DNA from: Brachionus manjavacas
Lineage: Eukaryota; Rotifera; Eurotatoria; Ploima; Brachionidae
NCBI GenBank assembly: GCA_019054805.1
Contig: JAHQIY010000007.1
Location: forward strand, 67,501 to 131,500
Direction of reading: 5' to 3'
DNA length: 64,000 nucleotides
The notes under the pieces are model-generated. The model was not told the DNA's origin. It did no database searches and worked only from the letters and a program-made list of their open reading frames with translations. This document shows positions 9,720 through 20,105 of this stretch, one piece after another. The first letter of the stretch is position 1, and each line of letters starts with the position of its first letter. The translations under genes were made by a program, and so were the position numbers.

Positions 9720-11007
9720 CCCAGGTCCTGGATTTCTTTAAAAATACTTTGACATAGACTAGAAATTCAAGAAAAAATCCTTGGAAAATTACTAATGCTA
9801 GAGATCTTCCAAGGTCTTCATTGTTTCTTCTTTTGTGCAGGCAGAATTTTATTGTTAAGACCGGGAAGAATCACTTCCTTGTTCTCATTCTTAGCAAAGT
9901 GATTACAATCTAATGGACTTATTTTTAAAATTTTATCGAAACAGAGAAAATTTTTTTATTGAGACAGAGAAATTTCTTCTTGCTAGACGATCAGCATAAA
10001 GCGTTTCTTAATTCTATTTATTTTGACAATCAGCTTCTTCTTTTCGTTTATCTGTTTAATTTGTAGGTTAGTTCCGTTATTTAATATTTAGATTCGATAT
10101 TCTCAGCTTTTGTCATAATAAAATATCCGCCTATATCTAAATCGTGCATTTGCCTAAGAATATCTTTTCTCATCGTTCGAGGGACAATGAATTGATACCT
10201 TTACTGATGTCAATTTTTTTCGATATTCTATACAATACGCCATTTATTTCTATTAATCTGTCTAATTGTCACTAATATGTCCTGAGATCGCCACTCAAAC
10301 TTCCATTCAGTAGACGATTAACAGATGCATATTCAGCTTACAACCATTTCGAATTCATTGATATTTGATGGTTAAAATCATTTTTCTGAAATTTCATCAA
10401 ATTGATATCTAGAACGCTTTCAATGATCGTATCGCTCTCGCCATTCTTTCCTTCGTGACTTTCTTCTATATTCGGCCAACGTGATAGACGAATAGCTATA
10501 CCGCGCACTTTTGATTAGGCTTCTTTTTATGTAATTGAGTAATTGAGTTATTGGGAAGTCAACTTTATACTCCAATATGCAATTGGTTTCCATTAACCAT
10601 TTCTTTTTTATGAAAACACACCTGCTTTACTAATATCCCTTGTTTCTAGCTTTAAAACTTTATCGAAATTCGGCAAATATGAAATTTCACTTGTTATTTT
10701 ATCTCTTAGTAAATCAAAGGAATTAATACATTTGTAGTAAAAATGTTTTTCGAACTTTTTTTTATCCTTTAATGAAGCAAACAAGGGTTAGAAATTTCGC
10801 AAAGTTTTAAATTAATTTCGATAAAAACCTGTGATCCGGGGAAAAGTGTAAAGATTGTTGATCGATTTAAGTTTTTTAAAGTTCTTAATTAATTTTATCT
10901 TGTCTTCTTAAGGTAAAATTAAAAAACGGTTAATAACATGTCCCAAGTATATGACTTTATCTTTCATAAAAAACATTTATTTTATGTTTATGTTTAATAA
11001 TTAATTA
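9720..11007 (-). pseudogene. Ty3/Gypsy retrotransposon pol remnant (RT end, RNase H, integrase)
   Basis: Read on the minus strand from 11007 downwards: FMKDKVIYLGHVIN (end of the reverse transcriptase, the family YLGHVI motif), then the connection region INNLYTFPRITGFYR, DRxxDKITSEISYLPNFDK, the RNase H entry PIAYWSIKLTSQ with LNYSIT and KEA, and the integrase N-terminus INGVLYRISK then MRKDILRQMHD and a degenerate GGYF (histidine-zinc region). The rest towards 9720 is too decayed to assign. Many stops. This is the downstream half of one element whose upstream half is at 17208-18060; the MULE at 11008-17207 lies between them. Confidence 0.8.
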
Positions 11008-11727
11008 GGGAATATTAACTCCCCACAAATGAAAATCAGCTCTCCACAAATAAAAAACTTCTTCCCACAAACACGAAACTTTTCAACACAAATGTGTGTA
11101 ATCTCTAACACACAAATTTTTATACAAAAATTGATACAAAAAATTTGTGTGTAAGTATACTTATTAATCATAAATTCAAAATAAATTTTAATAAAATTAT
11201 ATTTAATAATATTTTAATTATCGTTTAATAAATCGTTGCTATATATGTAATTTTATGTTTATAAGTTTATAAAAATATAGCAAATTTTACCAATTATCCT
11301 GTTGAATACCATTTATACGAATCTTTTGGTCTACCACGCTTTTGGGGTCTACCCGGTTATGTGAACATTTGGTCACATAATATGTGAACAGAAATTGTTC
11401 ACGGCTTAGATGAACAAAATGTTCACCTAATTTTAATTATAATTATTTTTGTTCACATAAACACTAATGTTCAAATAAACCTCGACTGTTCACATAAAGA
11501 TGCTCTTGTTCACCTAACATTCAATGCTAAAAAATAAAAAGAATAAAAAAATAAAAAATTTCATAAATATTTTTTTCATAAGTTTGTTAAAATTATTTTG
11601 AAACTTTTAATCATGTAAAAAGAAAAAGTAAGCGCTTACTTAAATTTAAGAACAAGTGATGAAATATTTAAGATATATAAAAGTAGAAAAAATTTTCACT
11701 TAAACTATTTGCTTATTTGTATTTCAA

Positions 11728-12270
11728 AATGTCGAAAATTTTTGAATCGGAAGAGTATAAGTTATTTAATTAAGTAAAAGAGCGTGGATTAGTATATCCT
11801 CAAAGGATTTGTACTAATCCAACATGTAAAAAAAATTGTCAAGATATGTCTCTTTATATATAAAAGCGCGATAAGAATGCTAAACATCAGTTATTGATTT
11901 GGAGATGTAGTACTTGTGGCCAAAACAAGTCTGTTTTGGATGAGTCATTTTTTAAATTATTTCGTAAACCATTGAAGATTGTAATGTAAAATGTTGGGCA
12001 GCACAGCTTACGATCGCAAAAACAATTAGTATGGCCGAAATTAATAATGAAAAAGTTAGTGGAGAATTTGTCTCTTCAGTTTGTAATCGTTTAAGACAAA
12101 TATGTAGTCTAGCATTGGATAAAAAAAATTTAAAATTAGGTGGCTATCGTAAAATAGTCGAGATAGACGAATCTTTGTATGCAAAAGTAAAACATGGTGT
12201 CGGCAAAGATTTAATCAGAGATAGGATATGGGTCTTTGGTTTAGTAGAAAGAATCGGATATATAGACGAT
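11728..12270 (+). pseudogene. Merlin transposase, N-terminal half (zinc ribbon and first catalytic Asp)
   Basis: The frame starts at the ATG at 11728 (MSKIFESEEYKLFN) and shows a zinc ribbon: CTNPTC at ~11810 and WRCSTCGQNKSVLDESFF at ~11905-11955, followed from 12031 by LGGYRKIVEIDES, KVKHGVGKDL and RIWVFGLVERIG. EIDES carries the first catalytic aspartate and WVFGLVER is the family signature that follows it. In-frame stops occur near 11774, 11864 and 11988. The frame then runs into the tandem array at 12271 through an acidic stretch (YIDDDD) and a TAA at 12277. Confidence 0.85.
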
Positions 12271-14782
12271 GATGATTAAGATAATAATGAAGGCGATGGC
12301 GATGATGAAATAGTTGACAATACCTTGTGTTATATGGAATTGGTAAAAGAAATAGATGCAAAAACTTTACTTAATATAATTGTAGACAAATGTAAATAGG
12401 AACAACTATTCAATCTGATTGCTGGCAAAGTTATTCACGAATACGAGAATTTAAAGACTTTAAACATTTAACAGTGAAACATAGCTTGCATTTTAAAGAC
12501 CCAATATCCAAAGCTAGCACAAACCGAACTGAGAGCCTATGGAACGCTTGTAAAAGCAAATTCAAAGAGATGCGAGGATGTAGTAGATCAATGATACAAT
12601 CATATATTGATGAATATTTGTGGCGGTTTAATAACAAAGTAACAACTGATCGTAAAAATGCATATTATTTAATATTGCAAGAAATCAGTAAATATTACGC
12701 GCCAGGGACAAAGTAGATATTTTTTCTAATGTCCACTCATTAACAATTTAAAAGTATATAATTTTTTTATTTCCCAGATTATATGATTTTGAATCTGAAT
12801 TTAGAATTGAAATAGAAGAAGTATTTGATTTCGAAACGGCTTCTGAATCTGGTTCGGACAGTGGTTCAATTTGTGGTTCTTTAATAAGCACAGGACGTGA
12901 TGATTAAGATAATAATGAAGGCGATGGCGATGATGAAATAGTTGACAATACCTTGTGTTATATGGAATTGGTAAAAGAAATAGATGCAAAAACTTTACTT
13001 AATATAATTGTAGACAAATGTAAATAGGAACAACTATTCAATCTGATTGCTGGCAAAGTTATTCACGAATACGAGAATTTAAAGACTTTAAACATTTAAC
13101 AGTGAAACATAGCTTGCATTTTAAAGACCCAATATCCAAAGCTAGCACAAACCGAACTGAGAGCCTATGGAACGCTTGTAAAAGCAAATTCAAAGAGATG
13201 CGAGGATGTAGTAGATCAATGATACAATCATATATTGATGAATATTTGTGGCGGTTTAATAACAAAGTAACAACTGATCGTAAAAATGCATATTATTTAA
13301 TATTGCAAGAAATCAGTAAATATTACGCGCCAGGGACAAAGTAGATATTTTTTCTAATGTCCACTCATTAACAATTTAAAAGTATATAATTTTTTTATTT
13401 CCCAGATTATATGATTTTGAATCTGAATTTAGAATTGAAATAGAAGAAGTATTTGATTTCGAAACGGCTTCTGAATCTGGTTCGGACAGTGGTTCAATTT
13501 GTGGTTCTTTAATAAGCACAGGACGTGATGATTAAGATAATAATGAAGGCGATGGCGATGATGAAATAGTTGACAATACCTTGTGTTATATGGAATTGGT
13601 AAAAGAAATAGATGCAAAAACTTTACTTAATATAATTGTAGACAAATGTAAATAGGAACAACTATTCAATCTGATTGCTGGCAAAGTTATTCACGAATAC
13701 GAGAATTTAAAGACTTTAAACATTTAACAGTGAAACATAGCTTGCATTTTAAAGACCCAATATCCAAAGCTAGCACAAACCGAACTGAGAGCCTATGGAA
13801 CGCTTGTAAAAGCAAATTCAAAGAGATGCGAGGATGTAGTAGATCAATGATACAATCATATATTGATGAATATTTGTGGCGGTTTAATAACAAAGTAACA
13901 ACTGATCGTAAAAATGCATATTATTTAATATTGCAAGAAATCAGTAAATATTACGCGCCAGGGACAAAGTAGATATTTTTTCTAATGTCCACTCATTAAC
14001 AATTTAAAAGTATATAATTTTTTTATTTCCCAGATTATATGATTTTGAATCTGAATTTAGAATTGAAATAGAAGAAGTATTTGATTTCGAAACGGCTTCT
14101 GAATCTGGTTCGGACAGTGGTTCAATTTGTGGTTCTTTAATAAGCACAGGACGTGATGATTAAGATAATAATGAAGGCGATGGCGATGATGAAATAGTTG
14201 ACAATACCTTGTGTTATATGGAATTGGTAAAAGAAATAGATGCAAAAACTTTACTTAATATAATTGTAGACAAATGTAAATAGGAACAACTATTCAATCT
14301 GATTGCTGGCAAAGTTATTCACGAATACGAGAATTTAAAGACTTTAAACATTTAACAGTGAAACATAGCTTGCATTTTAAAGACCCAATATCCAAAGCTA
14401 GCACAAACCGAACTGAGAGCCTATGGAACGCTTGTAAAAGCAAATTCAAAGAGATGCGAGGATGTAGTAGATCAATGATACAATCATATATTGATGAATA
14501 TTTGTGGCGGTTTAATAACAAAGTAACAACTGATCGTAAAAATGCATATTATTTAATATTGCAAGAAATCAGTAAATATTACGCGCCAGGGACAAAGTAG
14601 ATGTTTTTTCTAATGTCCACTCATTAACAATTTAAAAGTATATAATTTTTTTATTTCCCAGATTATATGATTTTGAATCTGAATTTAGAATTGAAATAGA
14701 AGAAGTATTTGATTTCGAAACGGCTTCTGAATCTGGTTCGGACAGTGGTTCAATTTGTGGTTCTTTAATAAGCACAGGACGT
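12271..14782. repeat. Four tandem copies of a 628-bp unit inside the Merlin transposase
   Basis: Units start at 12271, 12899, 13527 and 14155 (each with gatgattaag), spacing exactly 628 bp. The array ends at 14782, where the sequence changes to gatgaggaag. The four units look almost identical; the only difference I saw is agatatt to agatgtt at about 14603 in the last. Each unit carries the transposase C-terminal half, a ~65-bp intron-like segment and an acidic tail. The microhomology gatgatga at the junction suggests slippage or unequal exchange as the founding event. An assembly artefact cannot be excluded. Confidence 0.95.
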
Positions 14783-15180
14783 GATGAGGAAGATGAAGAA
14801 GAAGAGAGAAATAGATATCAAGAGAGAAAGAGAGAGAACGATGAGAAAGAACCTGATGATGAGGAAGCTGATGACGAAGAAGCTGATGATGAAAGGTTGT
14901 ATAAACAACATGAAGTTTCGACAACCCATTCCAGTACAGCTAAAAATGATGATGACTGTAATAATAGCTACGCTAATGCTTATGAATTTGAATGTGATGA
15001 AATAAACAATATTCAAAGACGTCTAAAGAAAAGTTCTTTAAGTGAAACTAAAAAAAGGCAGCTTTTTTTGAATCTTTGGCCAAAGACAATTTACAAATAC
15101 CAGAGTCCACGGTTGAAAATGTAGAAAAAGTACTTAGTAACAAGCGTAATCCAGTGAAATTCGTTTTATGAGGTAAATAT
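12271..15180 (+). pseudogene. Merlin transposase, C-terminal half, present four times, with acidic tail
   Basis: Each 628-bp unit encodes YMELVKEIDAKTLLNII, then after a one-base frameshift at the 'tgtaaatagg' site TTIQSDCWQSYSRI (second catalytic Asp), HLTVKHSLHFKDP, NRTESLWNACKSKFKEM (the late catalytic E/N region) and YIDEYLWRFNN, the ISXO2 order. Family DDE proteins end soon after. Here APGTK is followed by gtagat...tttcccag, an apparent ~65-bp intron, joining to LYDFESEFRIEIEE, a very acidic tail. After the last unit the tail goes on (EEDEEEERN, DDEEADDEEADDE) to about 15170. All units share the same frameshift, so the gene was already dead when the array formed. Confidence 0.85.
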
Positions 15181-15744
15181 TTTGAAGGTGAACGTGGACT
15201 AAATTTACACAAATTAAAAAGTCATTAAATATATTTAAGAAAAAAGACCATTAAAGAAAAAAGACTAAAATATTATTATTTACTTTTCTAAACGAGCTTA
15301 TTCATGATTATAATTAATAAGTTTTTTTGGTTCACGTAAATTTTATGTTGTTCACCTAATATCAGTTCTGTTCACATAACCACCTGGTGTTCACCAAAAA
15401 GGTTAAAAAATAACTTTATGTAAACAAAAATAATTTGTTAAAATAAGGTGAACAAAATGTTCACCTTAGCCGTGAGCAATTTTTGTTTACATATTATGTG
15501 ACCAAATGTTCACATAACCGGGTAGACCCCGCTTTTTTTTATTAACAAATTCATCGTCTCTAACAAGCTTTTTAAAGCTAACTGGTGAGAACAAAAGCCA
15601 AATTTGACAAAATATCTACAATCACAGTCTTTTTTTCTTGCATTTAAAGTGTAATAATCATTAAATATATTTTCCAACACGTTTAAATTTTTTCCAGGTG
15701 GTTAATTTTTTGGAAAAATTAATACATCTTGTGGTTGGAATTGG

Positions 15745-16603
15745 CTAATGCTCATAAGTTTTGGCTCCAATTGAATAAAATTTAATAATTTCAAAAGACT
15801 CAATGCAAAAATTAAACACGCTAAACTTTTTCCTGAAGGTAAAATCACGTTTGATCGAGGCGTTAAAAGATTCTATTGGCGAATTGTAAGCCTTCCATTT
15901 CGTAAATCTAGACTTTTCTTTAATATAAATATAGTCAATAAAATTCAAAATAAAATTATTCAAAGATATATTACTTGACAACCAACTCTTAAAAAGGTAT
16001 TTTGCAAATTCTAAACAATGTTCAGTGCTAAAAGCCACAAATTGTTTATAATATTTCATAAAGTGCTCAAGAGAAGTAGTCATATGCAAACGCTTTAAGG
16101 TTTTTTTAAAAATAAAACCATGATGTTCTGATGGAATAAAATTTCTCTTGTCTTTACAATTCTTTACATCATGAAAATAGCACATTAATATGTTTATATT
16201 AGGAAACAGTTTATTAGCAGCATTGTAGGATGCATTGCAAGCATCTTGCATCACATATTCAGGGTCAAAATCAATATCCAATTTTTCTGCTAGCTCGACT
16301 TTACCAGAATAAAAATTCAAAAAATCGAGCTTTTTCGTGACTAGTGATAAAAAAGGGGATTGGATGAAAATTACTTGCCATATCTGTTCTTCCAAAAACA
16401 ACCAAAGTAAATTTATTTCGTATCAACTTGTTTTCACCATCAATGTGATAACAGCCAGGCAGGTTACTGTCAAGATTTTTGAGTAATTTTAATGATGTAA
16501 TATTTAAACTTAAGTGATTTTCGTCCGAATCATTATAAACCAAGATAAATTTCGCCTTCCTCATCAAAATCGATGTAAAAAAAAAATGGTTTATTTTCGT
16601 CAT
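15745..16603 (-). pseudogene. MULE transposase, frameshifted
   Basis: Two overlapping minus-strand frames (16603-16301 and 16401-15745) together form a MULE-domain transposase. In order: LKLLKNLDSNLPGCYHIDGENKL (first catalytic Asp region; the motif DG is readable), VVFGRTDMASNFHPIPF, then after a frameshift near 16310-16330 DFDPEYVMQDACNASYNAA (second catalytic Asp), FPNINILMCYFHDVKNC (the family CxxH element), and WKAYNSPIESFNASIK (final catalytic glutamate region). Further N-terminal sequence (KPFFFYIDFDEEGEIYL) is readable out of frame to about 16640. It lies inside the inverted repeats at 11008/17207 and so names that element. A single frameshift inactivates it. Confidence 0.87.
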
Positions 16604-17207
16604 TGTTTGGCTTAAATTGATTTTTTTTCACTAATTCTTTGACATTTTGAATTGAATTTGACGTATTTTTATTTCTTTAACGAAAAACTACATTTTGTAT
16701 CTAATTAAAGATAACTTATTATTAAAATAAGATTATAATTCAATTAATTAATACCTGTCTTAAATTAATCTTCTTTACGTGAGTCAATTCTAAATTAATC
16801 AACAAACGCTTATATCTCGTTTTTGGTGCATCGTTTAAAGAATTTTCATGGTTTGTCATATTTTGACTGGTTTCATTTCTGATATTTCCGCTTTGGAAAA
16901 TCATTATTTAAATAATTTGAAGTTTGTTTCTTATTTCTAAGCTGCATTGAAGTTTTATGTTTAATTTTAAATTTGAAAAATTTTAATTTTAAAGAGAAAA
17001 AGATTATTTAAAGCTTTGAAAATTATTTTTTTTTGTGTTGAAGAGTTTTTAAATTTTTCTTAACATTTGTGTTAAAAGGTTTTTCAATTTTTGTTTAAGA
17101 GTTTTTGGTATGAAATTTTCATTTTCGTGTTAAAAAGTTTTGCGATGTGGGGAGCAGTTTTTTTATTGTGGGGAGAAGACTTTCATTTGTGGGGAAGAGT
17201 GAGACCC

Positions 17208-18060
17208 TATTCTTTACAACTTTATCAATTATTTTTTGAAAATTAGCTGGTGCCATTTACAATCCATATGGAATTCTTGTTTAATAGAAAATTCCAATCT
17301 GCTTGAACATTTAATTCACAAAAATTTGTCAGTTGTTTCATCCGATTTTGGAATTGGATAGCTGTATTCTTTGACTTTACTTACTTTAGTCAGTTATTTG
17401 TAATCAATGCATAATTTTATCTTGCCATTTTTCTTTTTCACAGGAAAAGGGATACAGCCCAATCCGTATTGCTAGATTTATTGATATATGTCGCCACGAG
17501 TTGTTCAAATTTATTTTTTTTAATTTAAATTGCTGCGGAATTCTTCTGGGTGATTCTCGTATCGGTTAACTTTCTCATGTGTTTATCTGATGCATCGTAA
17601 AATTACAACAACCAAATTCTTTTATCTTTGCACACTAGATTTATACTGATATTTTGACTAATAAACGTCTTAACACTTTCATTATCTAATAAACATTCAA
17701 TTCTTTCTCCATTTAAATATCAATAGACATATTTTAAGCCCTAATTATCTAATTCTTCATTTATGTTATTTGTGTTGGTAGAGAATTGGTTTCATCTTTC
17801 ATTTCCTTTTGTAGTCATTGGCGTTGATCTTTTAAATGAATTATTTTGACTTTCGTAACCCAATCTTTTCTATTGATTGTCATGTTTTTCTAATTCCATT
17901 AGAGCATTTCCTCTTAATATGTCCTTTCTGATTTCACAAAAAACATCTCGTCGTTGGTTTTTGAACTTGGTAATTTGTCCTATAATTCCTACTTGTTGAA
18001 TTAAGATACCATCCATCGTTTGAATTTTTGAACAATTTTGTGTAATTGATCTTTTTTAAC
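17208..18060 (-). pseudogene. Ty3/Gypsy retrotransposon remnant (protease and reverse transcriptase start)
   Basis: Minus strand from 18060 down: a gag-end-like or linker stretch, then GERIECLLDNESVKTFIS at about 17700-17650 (aspartic protease pocket, with the family DTG altered to DNE), VATYINKSSNTDWAV, PVKKKNGKIKLCIDYK (17470-17420, the RT entry motif), YSYPIPKSDE, and IPYGL-MAPANFQKIIDKVVKN at about 17280-17215 (family motif MPFGL-NAPATFQ). It then stops at the MULE boundary and resumes, with ~30 codons missing, at 11007. No LTR was recognised for it. The altered protease triad and stops make it non-functional. Confidence 0.84.
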
Positions 18061-18928
18061 AAGTAAGCATTAACAAAACATTAAAAAATTAGCATTCTCA
18101 TATGTATTCCTTATTGAGAAGTTATAAAATGTTTATCGTGGTTTCGAAACATTATATCTTTCAGCCATTACTTGTCAAGGACTCATGCTAGTAATTGGCA
18201 TCGCAGATAATTAACTAGTTCCCTAATTTAGATCAGGAGAAGCTTTTTGTCCTAATTCCTGCAGTACTCCTGCAGTACTCCTGCATACTTAACTAGCCCT
18301 TTTATAAGCTCTTGCCCTCTTCTAACAAAGGTATGGAGGTAGACATGTGCAAAAGATTCTGGTCTAATATTAAAAGGGCTCTGAATTTAGTTTTTACTTA
18401 ATCATATGACTGATGGTTTATCAAACTAGCCACTAATTAATACGTTGTATCATTAAAAAAAGATTTGATAACACATTAATCTAATCTCCAAAAATTCTAT
18501 TTAATTCCGGATAATTTTAAAATCTTTCTAGCCATATATCCACATTTGTATCCAAAGGAAAAACTGTTGGGGTTCTTTAGTTAGTTTTGCCGTTATTTGA
18601 CTATTTTTGGTTAAGCTTTTTCCGTTTTAAACTGTTGGGAGTTACAGCTTCGTAATTCTCCGACTTGAAAATTTGATTTTATCAAATTAACGCTAAATAA
18701 AATATTTTCTTATTGTTGAATGAAATTGTTTTCTTCGATTTTCCATTTCGCTAATATTTATAATCAAACTTTTGGCTTTATATTTTAATTTGTTGAAACA
18801 TCACTCCACGATCTTTTCAAAAAATCGCGTGAATAATTAGCTAAGTTTTTGGTTTAACACTTTTTTTATTATAAGTTTAGAAATAACAATCGAATCTCTT
18901 TTTGATTCAAATTAAAAGTTATATTTAT
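18061..18928. other. Spacer, possible 5' part of the Gypsy remnant, nothing firm
   Basis: No readable protein. An 11-bp word (tcctgcagtac) is repeated about 2.5 times at 18258-18286. Gag or LTR of the antisense Gypsy remnant would be expected here but is not recognisable. Confidence 0.4.
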
Positions 18929-19130
18929 TGATGTGTCCTAGCTTAACTCAATAAAAGGGGTTAAGCCAAAACTCTTTTCTTTCTTTTTCTTTATTCTTTC
19001 AATCCTCACATCAATCTAAAAAGTTGTAGGTGTAAACGTGTCGAGAGTAGGGTGTGCTTTTATAGCGTTCTAGATGTTTCGGTTAGTGTGTGATGATCCC
19101 ATGATCACCATGCGCTAACACGATACAACA
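18929..19130 (-). repeat. 3' LTR, 202 bp, with TATA box and polyadenylation signal
   Basis: On the minus strand it begins TGTTGTATCGTG and ends with CATCA. TATAAAA is at 19058-19064 and AATAAA at 18990-18995, placing U3, R and U5 in the expected order. The right-hand ~95 bp in minus orientation (18929-19022) is shared with the 5' LTR with few changes. Confidence 0.85.
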
Positions 19131-19729
19131 CCTCCCCGTCGGCGACGCAAAAGTGGGGGGGAGGTGTTGTATCGTTGTATCGACTTTTGGAAGCGGACCT
19201 TCCCCTTTCGGTTCCGGGTTGGGTAGCGCTTCTCTTTTCCGGTTGTGGCTGTGCTTGCCGTGCTTTGTACTCGTGCTAAGGCACGTGCCGCGTTTGTTGA
19301 AACGATTGGACGCCCTTGTTGCCATGGCGCTGTTATTTCTTCTTCACCTGTGGCTACTCTGGGAGGCTCGCCTTCTTCTTGTGTAGTACCGGGTGTCGTA
19401 ACCTTGTTAAGCGCAGGTAGCGCTGTCTCAGTCGCAATCGGGTTTCTCGAAGAAGCTTTGCCATGGCCTGAGTCAACACGGTTTACTGCCGGGACTTCAA
19501 ACTTCTGCCGTTTGAATGGGGAAGCATCGCGGGTGATTGTTGCGCCATCTTCATCTCTGGCCGTAATCATAGAAGTTCTGACTGCTATGATTGTAAGCTG
19601 GCGGCCAGAGAAACGCTTCATCGACTTGCTTGTCCGTTTCTGGCGAAAATGAGGCCGTCGTCCAGCAGGGGCTGTTCCACCTCCTGAGACTTCTGTGCGT
19701 TGATTGCATTTACGCTCCGCTTTGAGCAC
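19115..19729 (-). pseudogene. Pol C-terminal tail remnant of the LTR element
   Basis: An open frame of 204 codons in another register from gag. It is rich in basic residues, threonine and proline and ends with KEKRYPTRNRKGKVRF, which resembles the tail after the integrase core in Ty3/Gypsy pol proteins (basic (R)YPTR(N/T)R motifs). It reads through the polypurine tract and into the 3' LTR. No catalytic motif remains. The assignment to pol rather than the end of gag is inference. Confidence 0.5.
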
Positions 19730-20085
19730 AAATTTGACCTACTAAAGTGGGCCGTCTTGCCACAGCTGCGGCACTCCTGGTCTACTGCCGAGCAGCTCTT
19801 GCCAACCGCTGGTCGTTCCGTGTGACCCAAACTTCGCTTCCTGACCGCGGTTTTGCACAGCCGCGATTGGCTCATCTCATCTAGGGTTGAGTATACCTCA
19901 CGCGCCGCTGCTCCCATCACATATACCAACAAAGCCTTCCTCTGCGCCGCTTGCGTCACGCCAGACGCCAAGACAAACGTTTCTAACTGTCTGCACAACG
20001 CTGGCCACCTCGTGCCTGCCGTGTGTATACATTCGTCATCTAGCCGGAACGGTGCCGACGGTGGAAGGCTTAGAACTACTGCCAT
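19618..20085 (-). pseudogene. Gag remnant of the LTR element
   Basis: It starts with ATG at 20085, ~20 bp inside the 5' LTR. Residues 27-68 (RWPALCRQLETFVLASGV, QRKALLVYVMG, AREVYSTL) match the N-terminal part of Ty3/Gypsy gag capsid. A zinc-knuckle-like CRSCGKTAHFSRSNLC (C105, C108, H113, C120) follows; its last spacing is X6 rather than the usual X4. Only ~36 residues separate the two, whereas a full capsid needs far more, so there is an internal deletion. After the knuckle the frame runs out-of-register with the pol tail. 155 codons remain. Probably non-functional. Confidence 0.78.
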
Positions 20086-20105
20086 GGTTAATCCTCCTCG
20101 CCAGA

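Larger units (their letters stand above)
11344..15530 (+). mobile_element. Merlin-type DNA transposon (IS1595/ISXO2-like transposase)
   Basis: The terminal inverted repeats begin GGGGTCTACCCGGTTATGTG (left 11344, right end 15530 on the minus strand) and extend at least 85 bp with few mismatches. Inside both ends the word gttcac(a/c)taa is repeated many times. It is flanked by the direct repeat gctttt (11338-11343 and 15531-15536), which runs into a T-tract on the right, so the true TSD could be longer. The interior encodes a broken ISXO2-like DDE transposase and an internal 4 x 628-bp amplification. It is inserted in the MULE. Merlin elements are the eukaryotic relatives of bacterial IS1016/IS1595. 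Confidence 0.88.
11008..17207. mobile_element. Mutator-like element (MULE) inside the Gypsy remnant
   Basis: The ends are long imperfect inverted repeats: left 11008-11130 and, on the minus strand, right 17207-17085. Both start GGG and continue with '(c)tccccacaaatgaaa', 'ctccacaaataaaaa' and 'cccacaaacacgaaactttt'-type blocks, so the word CCCACAAA recurs three times per end. Inside, on the minus strand, is a MULE transposase (15745-16603). The element is about 2 kb once the Merlin insertion (11344-15530) is removed. No clean 9-bp target duplication is visible and about 30 codons of the Gypsy RT (including the YVDD box) are missing at the insertion point. Confidence 0.8.

Noticed and set aside
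12431-14521. Repeated minus-strand frames (68 and 62 codons) in the 628-bp array
   Set aside because: They are opposite-strand shadows of the Merlin transposase coding units.
12271-14782. Regular array as a CRISPR
   Set aside because: Units are 628 bp, contiguous and coding, in a eukaryote; no short repeat-spacer pattern.
11336-15538. 8-bp TSD for the Merlin element
   Set aside because: Only gctttt (6 bp) matches on both sides; longer matches fail because of the T-tract, so no longer TSD is claimed.
10999-17216. 9-bp TSD for the MULE at 11008-17207
   Set aside because: The flanks aattaatta and tattcttta do not match.
19153-19652. Plus-strand open frames in the GC-rich LTR element
   Set aside because: GC-rich DNA has few stops; the LTR polarity, PPT, gag and pol-tail motifs all lie on the minus strand.
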